DNA of 7,727 nt from Lachnospiraceae bacterium (GTDB lineage Bacteria; Bacillota_A; Clostridia; Lachnospirales; Lachnospiraceae). How positions within the stretch are numbered: the stretch's first letter is position 1; each line of letters starts with the position of its first letter. Below the pieces are notes generated by a model, which did not search any database, had not been told where the DNA came from, and saw only the letters and a program-made list of their open reading frames with translations. The stretch lies in the NCBI GenBank assembly GCA_017553665.1, contig JAFZKM010000121.1, positions 1 through 7,727 of the forward strand. The letters run 5' to 3'. Made by a program: the position numbers and the translations under genes. Shown piece after piece: positions 1-5,969 of this stretch.

Positions 1-1
1 C

Positions 2-796
2 ATCTGGGATTTTAAGGTGGATACCGAAGGAAAGACCATGTGGGATGCCGTAAAAAATGACATCATGGAGCAGATCATCTACATCAAGATCGTACGTGCG
101 AGGGCAGAGGAACTCGGAATCACGATCAACGAGGACGACCAGCTCAACATCAACCTCCAGACCGATGAATTCATGACCGGACTGAGTTCGGAGATGAAGA
201 ATAAATACGGGATCACGCAGGATATCGTAAAATCGATCTACACCGACAATGTGCTCGCGATGAAGGTCTACGAGAACCTGACGCTGAACATTGACACAAA
301 CATTCCCGATGAGGAAGTGCGCCACATGGTGCTCGAATATATTTCGGTCCTCAAGGATTTCGAGAATGATGACGGAGAGTTTGTTGAGTATTCGATCGAG
401 GAACTGGCACAGATCAAATCCGACGCCGAAGAATATCTGGCTGCTGCCAGGGCCAATCCCGATATCACGCGTCTTGCCGAGATCAATGACGACCGCTACA
501 GCGTGGTCGAGCTGGTAGCGGATTACGCGGAACTGAAGGAAAAGCTGCCCGAGGACATCCCGGACAAGGCTTATTCACTTCGGGAAGGCGAGATAGGCGG
601 GCTCTATGAGACCGAGGACGCGTATTTCATTCTGGACTGCGTGGTACATACCGACGAGGAGACTACGAACGCGGCAAGGATCAGGATCATCGAGAGCAGG
701 CAGAAGGCGCTCTTTGAAGAGAAGTACTCGGCGTGGGAGGCCGAGACGGTTATAAAGATCAATTACAAGGTTTGGGACGCGATCGTAAGAGAATAG
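2..796 (+). CDS. Parvulin-type peptidyl-prolyl cis-trans isomerase (PrsA/SurA-like), 5' end missing
   Basis: This is the C-terminal part of a probable extracytoplasmic foldase that would isomerise prolyl bonds in secreted proteins. The frame is open from the first complete codon at 2. The GTG at 17 has no ribosome binding site and sits inside the conserved run I-W-D-F-K-V-D, so the real start and any signal or lipoprotein peptide lie to the left. The first ~100 visible residues are helix-rich and acidic, like the SurA/PrsA N-terminal chaperone part. A degenerate parvulin domain follows: VRHMVL (about 317-334) matches the first strand, the segment ending in RLAEINDD matches the usual F-x-x-LA helix, and AYSLREGEIGGLYETEDAYFI matches the closing f-L-x-x-Geis-x-x-v-x-T-x-x-G-Y-H-I block. 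The closing histidine is replaced (A-Y-F-I), so catalysis may be weak and the role mainly chaperone. The tail is charged and helical. Family assignment is fairly secure; activity is inference. Confidence 0.72.
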   Translation: MWDFKVDTEGKTMWDAVKNDIMEQIIYIKIVRARAEELGITINEDDQLNINLQTDEFMTGLSSEMKNKYGITQDIVKSIYTDNVLAMKVYENLTLNIDTNIPDEEVRHMVLEYISVLKDFENDDGEFVEYSIEELAQIKSDAEEYLAAARANPDITRLAEINDDRYSVVELVADYAELKEKLPEDIPDKAYSLREGEIGGLYETEDAYFILDCVVHTDEETTNAARIRIIESRQKALFEEKYSAWEAETVIKINYKVWDAIVRE

Positions 797-890
797 GGAC
801 ATTAACTGCAGGTAAGGCAAACGTAATATGACCGGAAATGCGAATCGGTCTGAGATGGGATGATCCCGGATTAATACAGGAACGGTATAT

Positions 891-1649
891 ATGACGGAGA
901 GAGAAAACAAAACTAAGACAATCGCATATACTGCCGCGGCGGTCATTTTCTGGCTGCTGGTCTGGCAGGTTCTGAGTGTCGCGACCGGCAGCAGGGTGAT
1001 CCTGCCCGGTCCTCTTGACGCGCTCAAAGCACTGTTCCGTCTGATCCCGCAGCTTACATTCTGGAAAACGGTCGGCAATTCTTTCATTCATATCGCGGCG
1101 GGATTCCTCTGCGCAGTGGCGGCCGGAACGCTGCTCGCTGCCGCGTCTTACCGATTTGCGCCGGTAAAGATACTTTTTGCGCCTCTGATGCGCCTGATAA
1201 AGGCGGTTCCGGTGGCATCATTTATCATTCTGGTTCTTCTCTGGATCAATTCGAGAATGCTTCCGGCGGTCATTTCGTTTCTGATGGTACTTCCGGTCAT
1301 TTACACAAATGTGCTGGCCGGTATAGAGGGCACAGATAAAAAGCTTCTCGAGATGGCTGAGGTATTCAGGCTGAGCCGCGCGAAAAGACTGAAATACATA
1401 TATATCCCTGCAGTGAAGCCACATTTTGTTTCTGCCGTAAATATCGGCCTGGGCTTCTCATGGAAGTCGGGAGTTGCGGCCGAAGTCATCGGCTTGTCGC
1501 CGAACGCTATCGGCACGCGCCTATATGAAGCGAAGCTCTATCTGATGACCGATGAGCTGTTCGCGTGGACAGCGGTGATAGTGCTGGTGAGCGTGGCGTT
1601 TGAGAAAGCGGTCATGGCGGTGCTGAAGCGGGCAGCAGGGAAGGCTTGA
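891..1649 (+). CDS. ABC transporter permease, nitrate/sulfonate/taurine class
   Basis: Membrane subunit of an ABC importer, 252 residues, a normal length for the SsuC/TauC-like binding-protein-dependent permease family. Likely membrane segments are at residues 11-31, 64-86, 105-119, 123-143, around 180-202 and 224-246. The cytoplasmic coupling (EAA) loop is at 154-180: E-M-A-E-V-F-R-L-S-R-A-K-R, ending in Y-I-P. The glycine usual in EAA-x3-G is Arg here. The segment G-F-S-W-K-S-G-V-A-A-E-V-I-G before the last helix is typical of this class. The ATG at 891 follows AGGA at 879-882 with good spacing, and the charged N-terminus fits a start just before the first membrane segment. It is followed 15 bases later by its ATPase. 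There is no clear terminator in the 94 bases after the foldase gene, so co-transcription with it is possible. The substrate cannot be read from the sequence; thiamine precursors, sulfonates and nitrate are all carried by relatives. Confidence 0.85.
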   Translation: MTERENKTKTIAYTAAAVIFWLLVWQVLSVATGSRVILPGPLDALKALFRLIPQLTFWKTVGNSFIHIAAGFLCAVAAGTLLAAASYRFAPVKILFAPLMRLIKAVPVASFIILVLLWINSRMLPAVISFLMVLPVIYTNVLAGIEGTDKKLLEMAEVFRLSRAKRLKYIYIPAVKPHFVSAVNIGLGFSWKSGVAAEVIGLSPNAIGTRLYEAKLYLMTDELFAWTAVIVLVSVAFEKAVMAVLKRAAGKA

Positions 1650-1664
1650 CTACAGGAGTGAGCT

Positions 1665-2264
1665 ATGAGTAATGAGATAAGGCTGGATAGAATATACAAG
1701 AAATATGGCGAGACAGCAGTCTTCGAAGGCTTCAGCGAGACCTTCGGAGCCGGTGAAACCGTGGCTGTAATGGGTCCGTCCGGAACGGGAAAGACCACGC
1801 TCCTTCGCCTGATCATGGGACTTGAGAAACCGGACAGCGGTGAGATCATCGGGATCGAAAACGAGAAATTTGCATGTGTTTTTCAGGAAAACAGACTGAT
1901 CGAGCATTGCAATGCCGTGGAGAATATCCGGCTGGTTCTGGACGTTGAGGTTCCCGACGAAGCAATCATCGAGGAATTAAAGAATGTCGGAATCGGAGTA
2001 TCGAATCCGGAGGAACTGACTAAGCCGGTCTCGCAGTTCAGCGGCGGCATGAAGCGCCGCGTAGCGATAGTGCGGGCCCTTGCATCGCAGGCGGATACGG
2101 TGATCCTTGATGAACCCTTTAAGGGGCTCGACGAAGAACTCAAAAAAGCCGTGATTGGATATGTGGATGACAAGATCGGCACCGCGCGGCTGATCCTCGT
2201 AACTCATGATGAGGACGAGGCCCGTCAGCTGTGCGGACGGATCGTGCGCATACCGGAGTTATAA
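1665..2264 (+). CDS. ABC transporter ATP-binding protein (short form)
   Basis: Cytoplasmic ATPase that would power the permease encoded just upstream. All core motifs are visible: Walker A GPSGTGKTT (residues 37-45), Q-loop F-Q-E-N-R-L (73-78), signature F-S-G-G-M (125-129), Walker B VILDEP (146-151), D-loop GLD (154-156) and the switch histidine in THD (His181). The Q-loop sequence followed by A-V-E-N-I matches importers of the nitrate/sulfonate/taurine group (SsuB/TauB). At 199 residues it is shorter than the usual 240-260. It ends soon after the H-loop and the region between Walker A and the Q-loop is also compressed, so it is essentially a bare nucleotide-binding domain with no regulatory tail. 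The start is well supported by AGGAG at 1654-1658, seven bases before the ATG. The stop codon lies in the A-run that forms the U-tract of the terminator for the convergent sugar kinase gene. Confidence 0.9.
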   Translation: MSNEIRLDRIYKKYGETAVFEGFSETFGAGETVAVMGPSGTGKTTLLRLIMGLEKPDSGEIIGIENEKFACVFQENRLIEHCNAVENIRLVLDVEVPDEAIIEELKNVGIGVSNPEELTKPVSQFSGGMKRRVAIVRALASQADTVILDEPFKGLDEELKKAVIGYVDDKIGTARLILVTHDEDEARQLCGRIVRIPEL

Positions 2265-2293
2265 AAAGAAAGCTGCTTTACGACAGCAGCCTT
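2261..2293 (-). terminator. Rho-independent terminator of the sugar kinase gene, overlapping both convergent stop codons
   Basis: Read on the minus strand, AAGGCTGCT (2293-2285) pairs with AGCAGCTTT (2277-2269) in a 9-bp stem with one G-U pair and a 7-base loop. A C and then a T-run follow (complement of the A-run 2263-2267). The kinase stop TAA (2280-2278) is in the loop, and the stop of the convergent ABC ATPase (2262-2264) falls in the T-run. On the plus strand the hairpin is followed by CTGAGTG and not by Ts, so it should act mainly for minus-strand transcripts. Confidence 0.78.
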
Positions 2294-3183
2294 CTGAGTG
2301 ACATGATATCGTCCTTTGCGGGAAGACCGGATGAGAAAGCCGCGGCGCTGCCCGCGCAGACTGCGGTCTTTAAGGAGTCCTCGTAAGACCCGGTCTCGAG
2401 CCAGCCGTAGATGAAACCGGCGAGCATCGAATCTCCGGCGCCTACCGGATTGACAACATTGCCGCGGGGGGCCTCGCGTGTGAGCAGAGTGCCGTCCTCG
2501 CAAAGAAGCATAGCACCCTCGCGGTCGAGGGATATGAGAACATTGCGTGCGCCCTTATCCTGAAGGGTGTGCGCATATTTTTCTGCATCGTTCGTGCTGA
2601 TATTCTTGGTGCTGAACAGCTCGCCGAGCTCCTCGCGGTTGGGCTTGATCAGGAAAGGACGGCTCTCCAGCGCGGAAAGCAGATGGTCGCCTGTTGTGTC
2701 TACAACTGTAGTAATGTTTCTGTCTTTTAGGCTGTCGAGAATGAAGCGGTATGTATAAACCGGCAGACATGACGGAATGGCACCCGAGAGTACCAGCGTA
2801 TCCCCGTCCGTAAGACGTGTGAGTTTGTCATTAAGCTGCTTCAGTTCATCCTTGCGGATAGCGGGTGCGGGCGCGTTCAGTTCGGTGGATTCGGAAGAGA
2901 GGACCTTCACATTGATCCGGGAAAGGCCGTTCTTCAGGTGGATGAAATCAGTCTTCTGGCCGTTCTTTTTAAGGATCCGTTCTATCTCATTCCCGGTAAA
3001 GCCGGCGACAAAGCCGAGTATCGTATTATCAACGCCGAGCGTGTCCAATACTGCCGAGACATTGATCCCTTTTCCTCCCGGATAGATATGTGTAGACGAA
3101 GCCCTGTTCATCTGACCCGGAGTCAGACGGTCCATCTCCATCACGTAGTCGATGGAAGGGCTGAAAGTAAGCGTATATACCAT
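2278..3183 (-). CDS. fruK: 1-phosphofructokinase-like sugar kinase (PfkB/ribokinase family)
   Basis: Probable cytoplasmic kinase converting fructose 1-phosphate plus ATP to fructose 1,6-bisphosphate. Its 301 residues fit the FruK/LacC branch of the PfkB family. Visible signatures are the N-terminal T-F-S-P-S-I-D-Y, the glycine motif PGGKGIN (35-41), G-F-V-A-G-F-T-G (57-64), G-L-S-R-I-N-V-K (86-93), S-G-A-I-P (133-137), F-L-I-K-P-N (177-182), and the second signature NPVGAGDSMLAGF with the GAGD anion hole and catalytic base Asp251. The start fits the family N-terminus and has AGAGGA at 3199-3194, ten bases upstream. FruK usually travels with a DeoR-type regulator and a fructose PTS permease; neither is adjacent, so it stands as a single-gene unit with its own promoter and terminator. 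A tagatose-6-phosphate kinase (LacC) role is the main alternative, since sequence alone separates the two poorly. Confidence 0.82.
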   Translation of the reverse strand: MVYTLTFSPSIDYVMEMDRLTPGQMNRASSTHIYPGGKGINVSAVLDTLGVDNTILGFVAGFTGNEIERILKKNGQKTDFIHLKNGLSRINVKVLSSESTELNAPAPAIRKDELKQLNDKLTRLTDGDTLVLSGAIPSCLPVYTYRFILDSLKDRNITTVVDTTGDHLLSALESRPFLIKPNREELGELFSTKNISTNDAEKYAHTLQDKGARNVLISLDREGAMLLCEDGTLLTREAPRGNVVNPVGAGDSMLAGFIYGWLETGSYEDSLKTAVCAGSAAAFSSGLPAKDDIMSLRRLLS

Positions 3184-3214
3184 TCTGTGCGATTCCTCTG
3201 TTTCAATGTTACTT

Positions 3215-3240
3215 TTCCGCTATAATCTGTCACAGCGGAA
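3215..3240 (-). promoter_or_regulatory. Inverted repeat in the sugar kinase leader (possible operator or leader hairpin)
   Basis: TTCCGCT (3215-3221) and AGCGGAA (3234-3240) form a perfect 7-bp inverted repeat around 12 bases. It lies about 30 bases upstream of the kinase start and just downstream of the predicted start of its transcript. This is a suitable place for a repressor operator or a small 5'-leader hairpin. There is no T-run after it, so it is not a classical terminator. No known operator consensus is claimed. Confidence 0.45.
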
Positions 3241-3254
3241 TTAATATAAAACAT

Positions 3255-3283
3255 ATTTTAACAATCTCTTCCCTGCTTGTAAA
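3255..3283 (-). promoter_or_regulatory. Sigma-A-type promoter for the sugar kinase gene
   Basis: On the minus strand TTTACA (3283-3278, -35) is followed by exactly 17 bases and TAAAAT (3260-3255, -10). Each box has one mismatch to TTGACA and TATAAT. Transcription would begin near 3248, giving a leader of about 65 bases that contains the inverted repeat at 3215-3240 and the ribosome binding site. This is the best promoter match in the window. Confidence 0.68.
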
Positions 3284-3287
3284 GTAA

Positions 3288-3368
3288 GGCGCGGGCGCGC
3301 AGGATGGGTTTTCTCAAAACGATCAAATGGTTTTGTTTTGAGAAAATTTATCCGTTGCCGCCCGCGCC
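3288..3368 (+). repeat. Compound 81-base palindrome between divergent genes
   Basis: GGCGCGGGCG (3288-3297) is the exact reverse complement of CGCCCGCGCC (3359-3368). Nested inside, GGAT (3302-3305) pairs with ATCC (3350-3353), and TTTTCTCAAAAC (3309-3320) pairs exactly with GTTTTGAGAAAA (3335-3346) around a 14-base loop. GGG (3306-3308) faces TTT (3347-3349), which can pair as G-U only in a plus-strand RNA. With those pairs the inner stem is an unbroken 19 bp. The element begins 5 bases behind the kinase -35 box, and its right arm covers the candidate -35 of the rightward promoter. It could be a folded 5' leader or small RNA if transcribed, a DNA-level control site, or a mobile palindromic repeat. 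Being palindromic is certain; its role is not known. Confidence 0.75.
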
Positions 3369-3384
3369 GTATTCGTGGTATTGT
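3355..3384 (+). promoter_or_regulatory. Candidate extended -10 promoter for the oligoendopeptidase operon
   Basis: TTGCCG (3355-3360) is followed after 18 bases by TATTGT (3379-3384). A TG at 3376-3377 is placed one base ahead of the -10, as in extended -10 promoters. Both boxes match four of six consensus bases. A start near 3391 would give a leader of roughly 40 bases ending in the strong ribosome binding site at 3416-3423. Alternatives are TAGAAT at 3393-3398 or TATAAT at 3221-3226, each lacking a good -35. Confidence 0.35.
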
Positions 3385-3428
3385 AGTAGAGGTAGAATAC
3401 CAAAAAGATACTTACAGGGGAGGCCACC

Positions 3429-5120
3429 ATGTTAAAATTCAGTGAAATGCCTTACACCCGCCCCGACATCGAGGCCATGAAGAAGGCTCTGTCAGAGGCG
3501 ACGGAGAAGGTTATGAACGCGAAGAGCTATGCAGAGGTCCGAGAGACATTTTTTGATGTTCAGAAGAAGACCGATGAAGCGATGTCGCTCTTTTCTATCG
3601 CGAGCGTCCGCAACACCATGAACACGACGGACGAATATTATGACAAAGAGGTACTCTGGCTTCAGACAGAGACCGCGAAGATGATACCTTTGAACATTGC
3701 ATGGAACAAGGCTCTGACGGAATCTCCTTTCAGGAAGGATTTTGAGGCGGAGTTCGGAACCCAGCTGTTCAAGATGCTTGACGCATCGCTCCTCGTAGCG
3801 GATGAGAAGATCGTTCCCGAGAAGATCGAGGAAGGCGAGCTTACACAGGAATATTCGAAGACCGCGGCTCAGGCAAATATTGAGTTCAAGGGCGAGAAGC
3901 GCAATTTCTACGGCCTGCTCAAATTCATGGAAAGTACCGACCGCGCCGAGAGAAAGGCAGCGTTCGAGGCCTGGGCGGCTCTGTACGAGCAGATCAGCCC
4001 GAAGCTTGACGAGCAGTATTCGAGGCTTGTTGAACTGCGCGATTCTTCCGCGAAGAAGATGGGCTTTAAAACGTATACCGATATGGCCTACATCGAGCGC
4101 AGCCGTTTTGATTACACGCAGGAAGACGCGGCTTGCTTCCGTGAGCAGATCCGCGAGATCGTGACTCCCGCAGTGGCTAAGATCCGCGAGAAGCAGCGTG
4201 AGCGCCTCGGACTGGACAAGCTCAGATATTACGACGAGGCACTGAAGTTCCCGGAGGGCAACGCGAACCCCATCGGAACCACTCAGGAGCTGGTGGACAA
4301 GGCGCAGAACATGTACCGCGTGATGAGCCCTGAGACCGGCGAGTTCTTTGATTTCATGAAGGAGTATCAGCTCTTTGATCTCGAGACACGTCCGGGCAAG
4401 CATATGGGCGGATACATGACGGCATTCCCGATCTATAAGGCACCCTTTATCTTCTCGAATTTCAACGGAACCTCCGCTGACGTGGATGTTCTGACACATG
4501 AGGCGGGACACGCGTTCCAGGGCTATATGGCGATGAGGAACATTCCCGTGAGCGATCTGTGCGGATCGACCGCCGAGATCAATGAAGTACATTCGATGTC
4601 GATGGAGCATTTCGCATATCCCTGGATGGAGTCATTCTTCGGGGAGAATGCCGAGAAATACAGAACAGCGCACCTGATAGGCGCGATCGAGTGCATCCCT
4701 TATCTCGTAAGCGTTGACGAGTTCCAGCACAGGGTTTACGCGAAGCCCGGAATGGACGCGATGGAGCGCAGGAGCGTATGGCGCGAGATCGAGAAAAAGT
4801 ACATGCCCTGGCGCGACTATGATGGGAATAAGTTCCTCGAGGAGGGCGGTTTCTGGATGCAGAAGCAGCACATTTTCTTGTATCCGTTCTACTACATTGA
4901 GTACGCGCTCGCGCAGATCTGCGCGTTCCAGTACTACGGCCGCATGAAGGAAGACAGAAGCAAAGCCTGGGCGGATTATCTGAACCTCTGCAAGGCAGGC
5001 GGAACCAAGGGCTATTTCGAGCTCCTTCAGATCGGAAATCTGCTGAATCCTTTCAAAGAGGGCACGGTTGAGAAGGCGACCGGTCACGTGATCGATGAGA
5101 TAATGAAGCTTTATAAATAA
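3429..5120 (+). CDS. M3 family zinc oligoendopeptidase (PepF type)
   Basis: Cytoplasmic zinc metallopeptidase of family M3, likely cleaving short oligopeptides after uptake or during protein turnover. Its 563 residues match the PepF-like oligoendopeptidase length. The HExxH site is His357-Glu358-Ala-Gly-His361 in DVLTHEAGHAFQGY; Glu386 in A-E-I-N-E-V-H-S-M-S-M-E is 29 residues after His357, the spacing of the third zinc ligand in this family. Glu358 is the expected general base. A C-terminal tyrosine-rich block Y-P-F-Y-Y-I-E-Y-A-L-A-Q-I (485-497) is also characteristic and contributes substrate-contacting tyrosines in relatives. The long helical N-terminal half is typical, and no signal peptide is seen. 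The ATG has a very strong AGGGGAGG (3416-3423). The next gene starts 16 bases after the stop with no terminator between, so the two are probably one transcript. The gene looks intact. Confidence 0.93.
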   Translation: MLKFSEMPYTRPDIEAMKKALSEATEKVMNAKSYAEVRETFFDVQKKTDEAMSLFSIASVRNTMNTTDEYYDKEVLWLQTETAKMIPLNIAWNKALTESPFRKDFEAEFGTQLFKMLDASLLVADEKIVPEKIEEGELTQEYSKTAAQANIEFKGEKRNFYGLLKFMESTDRAERKAAFEAWAALYEQISPKLDEQYSRLVELRDSSAKKMGFKTYTDMAYIERSRFDYTQEDAACFREQIREIVTPAVAKIREKQRERLGLDKLRYYDEALKFPEGNANPIGTTQELVDKAQNMYRVMSPETGEFFDFMKEYQLFDLETRPGKHMGGYMTAFPIYKAPFIFSNFNGTSADVDVLTHEAGHAFQGYMAMRNIPVSDLCGSTAEINEVHSMSMEHFAYPWMESFFGENAEKYRTAHLIGAIECIPYLVSVDEFQHRVYAKPGMDAMERRSVWREIEKKYMPWRDYDGNKFLEEGGFWMQKQHIFLYPFYYIEYALAQICAFQYYGRMKEDRSKAWADYLNLCKAGGTKGYFELLQIGNLLNPFKEGTVEKATGHVIDEIMKLYK

Positions 5121-5136
5121 TTTCAGGAGGCATGCA

Positions 5137-5901
5137 ATGCATATCACACTTACGGGAAATCTGGGAAGCGGAAAGTCGACGATCAGTAAGATCATGGCTG
5201 AAAAATACGGGTTCGAGATATACTCGACCGGAAAGGTTATCCGTGAATTCGCGGCTGAGAAGGGCATTTCGGTGCTTGAAATGAATCAGCTGATGCAGAA
5301 GGACAATTCCTACGATCATCTGATCGATGACAGGACCCGCCAGATATCGATCGAGAGAAAGGACGATCTGTTCTTTGATTCAAGACTTGCCTGGCATTTC
5401 GCAGTAAATACGTTCAAGGTGTTCCTGTCCGTAGACATTGACGAGGCGGCCAGACGAGTATTCAATGATGACCGCGGAGACACCGAGAAGTACAAGACTC
5501 AGGAAGACGCGAAGGCGCAGCTGATCGAGAGGGCTCATACCGAGGACCAAAGATACAAGGATATCTACGGCATCGATTATTTCAAGATCTCGAATTACAA
5601 CCTGATCCTTGATTCGACCTTCTCAAAGCCTGAGCTGCTGGCGGAAGTGCTTATCTCGGAGAAGCGCAGATATGAAGAAGCGATCGCGCGCGGCGAGACG
5701 CCCGAGACACGCATCATCCTGGCTCCGGCGAGACTTGCGGGGCGTTCTGCGGGAAATCTTGAGGACAACGGCAAGATCCGTGAGGTAGACGCCGCGGTAC
5801 GCATGAAGATCGAAACCTTTGATGTGGAATACGGATTGAAGGAGATCGAGAAGGCCGCGGACGAGGATTATGAGTTTGTGATAGTTAAGGGAATTGACTA
5901 A
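5137..5901 (+). CDS. Cytidylate-kinase-like P-loop protein with an extra C-terminal segment
   Basis: P-loop NTPase of 254 residues resembling the cytidylate-kinase-like family, which transfers phosphate from ATP to a nucleotide monophosphate. Walker A GNLGSGKST is at residues 7-15; then come Y-S-T-G-K-V-I-R-E, the D-S-R-L-A-W-H-F block, F-K-V-F-L-S-V-D with A-A-R-R-V, the lid-like D-D-R-G-D and E-R-A-H-T-E-D-Q-R-Y, and Y-N-L-I-L-D-S-T, in the order seen in CMP/dCMP kinases. The kinase part ends near residue 175. About 75 further residues (R-I-I-L-A-P-A-R-L to the end F-V-I-V-K-G-I-D) are not part of a normal kinase and vaguely recall ParB/sulfiredoxin-like domains, though the usual D-G-H-x-R is absent. 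AGGAGG (5125-5130) lies six bases before the ATG. Whether the substrate is CMP is inference; housekeeping Cmk proteins are usually 215-230 residues and this may be a paralogue of other function. Confidence 0.75.
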   Translation: MHITLTGNLGSGKSTISKIMAEKYGFEIYSTGKVIREFAAEKGISVLEMNQLMQKDNSYDHLIDDRTRQISIERKDDLFFDSRLAWHFAVNTFKVFLSVDIDEAARRVFNDDRGDTEKYKTQEDAKAQLIERAHTEDQRYKDIYGIDYFKISNYNLILDSTFSKPELLAEVLISEKRRYEEAIARGETPETRIILAPARLAGRSAGNLEDNGKIREVDAAVRMKIETFDVEYGLKEIEKAADEDYEFVIVKGID

Positions 5902-5907
5902 GTGCTT

Positions 5908-5964
5908 GGGGACGGGATTTATGGTTCATTTGGATTTAGCAAATGAACCATAAACCCCGTCCCC
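5908..5964. repeat. 57-base near-perfect palindrome, REP-like element
   Basis: GGGGACGGG (5908-5916) and TTTATGGTTCATTTG (5918-5932) are exact reverse complements of CCCGTCCCC (5956-5964) and CAAATGAACCATAAA (5940-5954). The loop is 7 bases (5933-5939). The only break in the 25-position stem is A5917 opposite C5955, which becomes a G-U pair in a minus-strand RNA. The GGGGACGG...CCGTCCCC ends recall palindromic intergenic repeats common in Firmicutes genomes. It fills the gap between convergent genes with no T-run on either side, so it is not a standard terminator, although such a stem may still slow polymerase or protect 3' ends. Confidence 0.8.
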
Positions 5965-5969
5965 TGGTC

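Noticed and set aside
17..19. GTG at 17 as the true start of the foldase gene
   Set aside because: There is no ribosome binding site, the frame is open to the window edge, and upstream codons continue a plausible protein sequence; the gene is truncated by the window.
830..850. Inverted repeat GACCG...CGGTC in the gap before the permease
   Set aside because: The stem is only 5 bp around 11 bases with no T-run; this is expected by chance and is not a convincing terminator or operator.
828..863. 11-codon open frame between the foldase and permease genes
   Set aside because: It is too short, has no ribosome binding site and no recognisable leader-peptide features.
3221..3226. Perfect TATAAT on the plus strand as a promoter for the rightward operon
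   Set aside because: No reasonable -35 box lies 16-18 bases upstream and it sits inside the kinase leader inverted repeat. It is kept only as an alternative, because it would place the compound palindrome in a leader RNA.
3423..3431. GCCACCATG-like context at the peptidase start, resembling a eukaryotic Kozak sequence
   Set aside because: It is chance: a strong bacterial AGGGGAGG lies just upstream and every gene here is bacterial.
3492..4610. Long minus-strand open frame of 372 codons opposite the oligoendopeptidase gene
   Set aside because: The plus strand encodes a protein with a complete HExxH/E zinc site. The antisense product is leucine/arginine-rich with no recognisable domain, as expected for the reverse frame of a gene rich in GAG, CTC and GCG codons.
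4632..5267. Minus-strand open frame of 211 codons spanning the junction of the peptidase and kinase-like genes
   Set aside because: It crosses two well-supported plus-strand genes and their ribosome binding site, and its product has no family resemblance.
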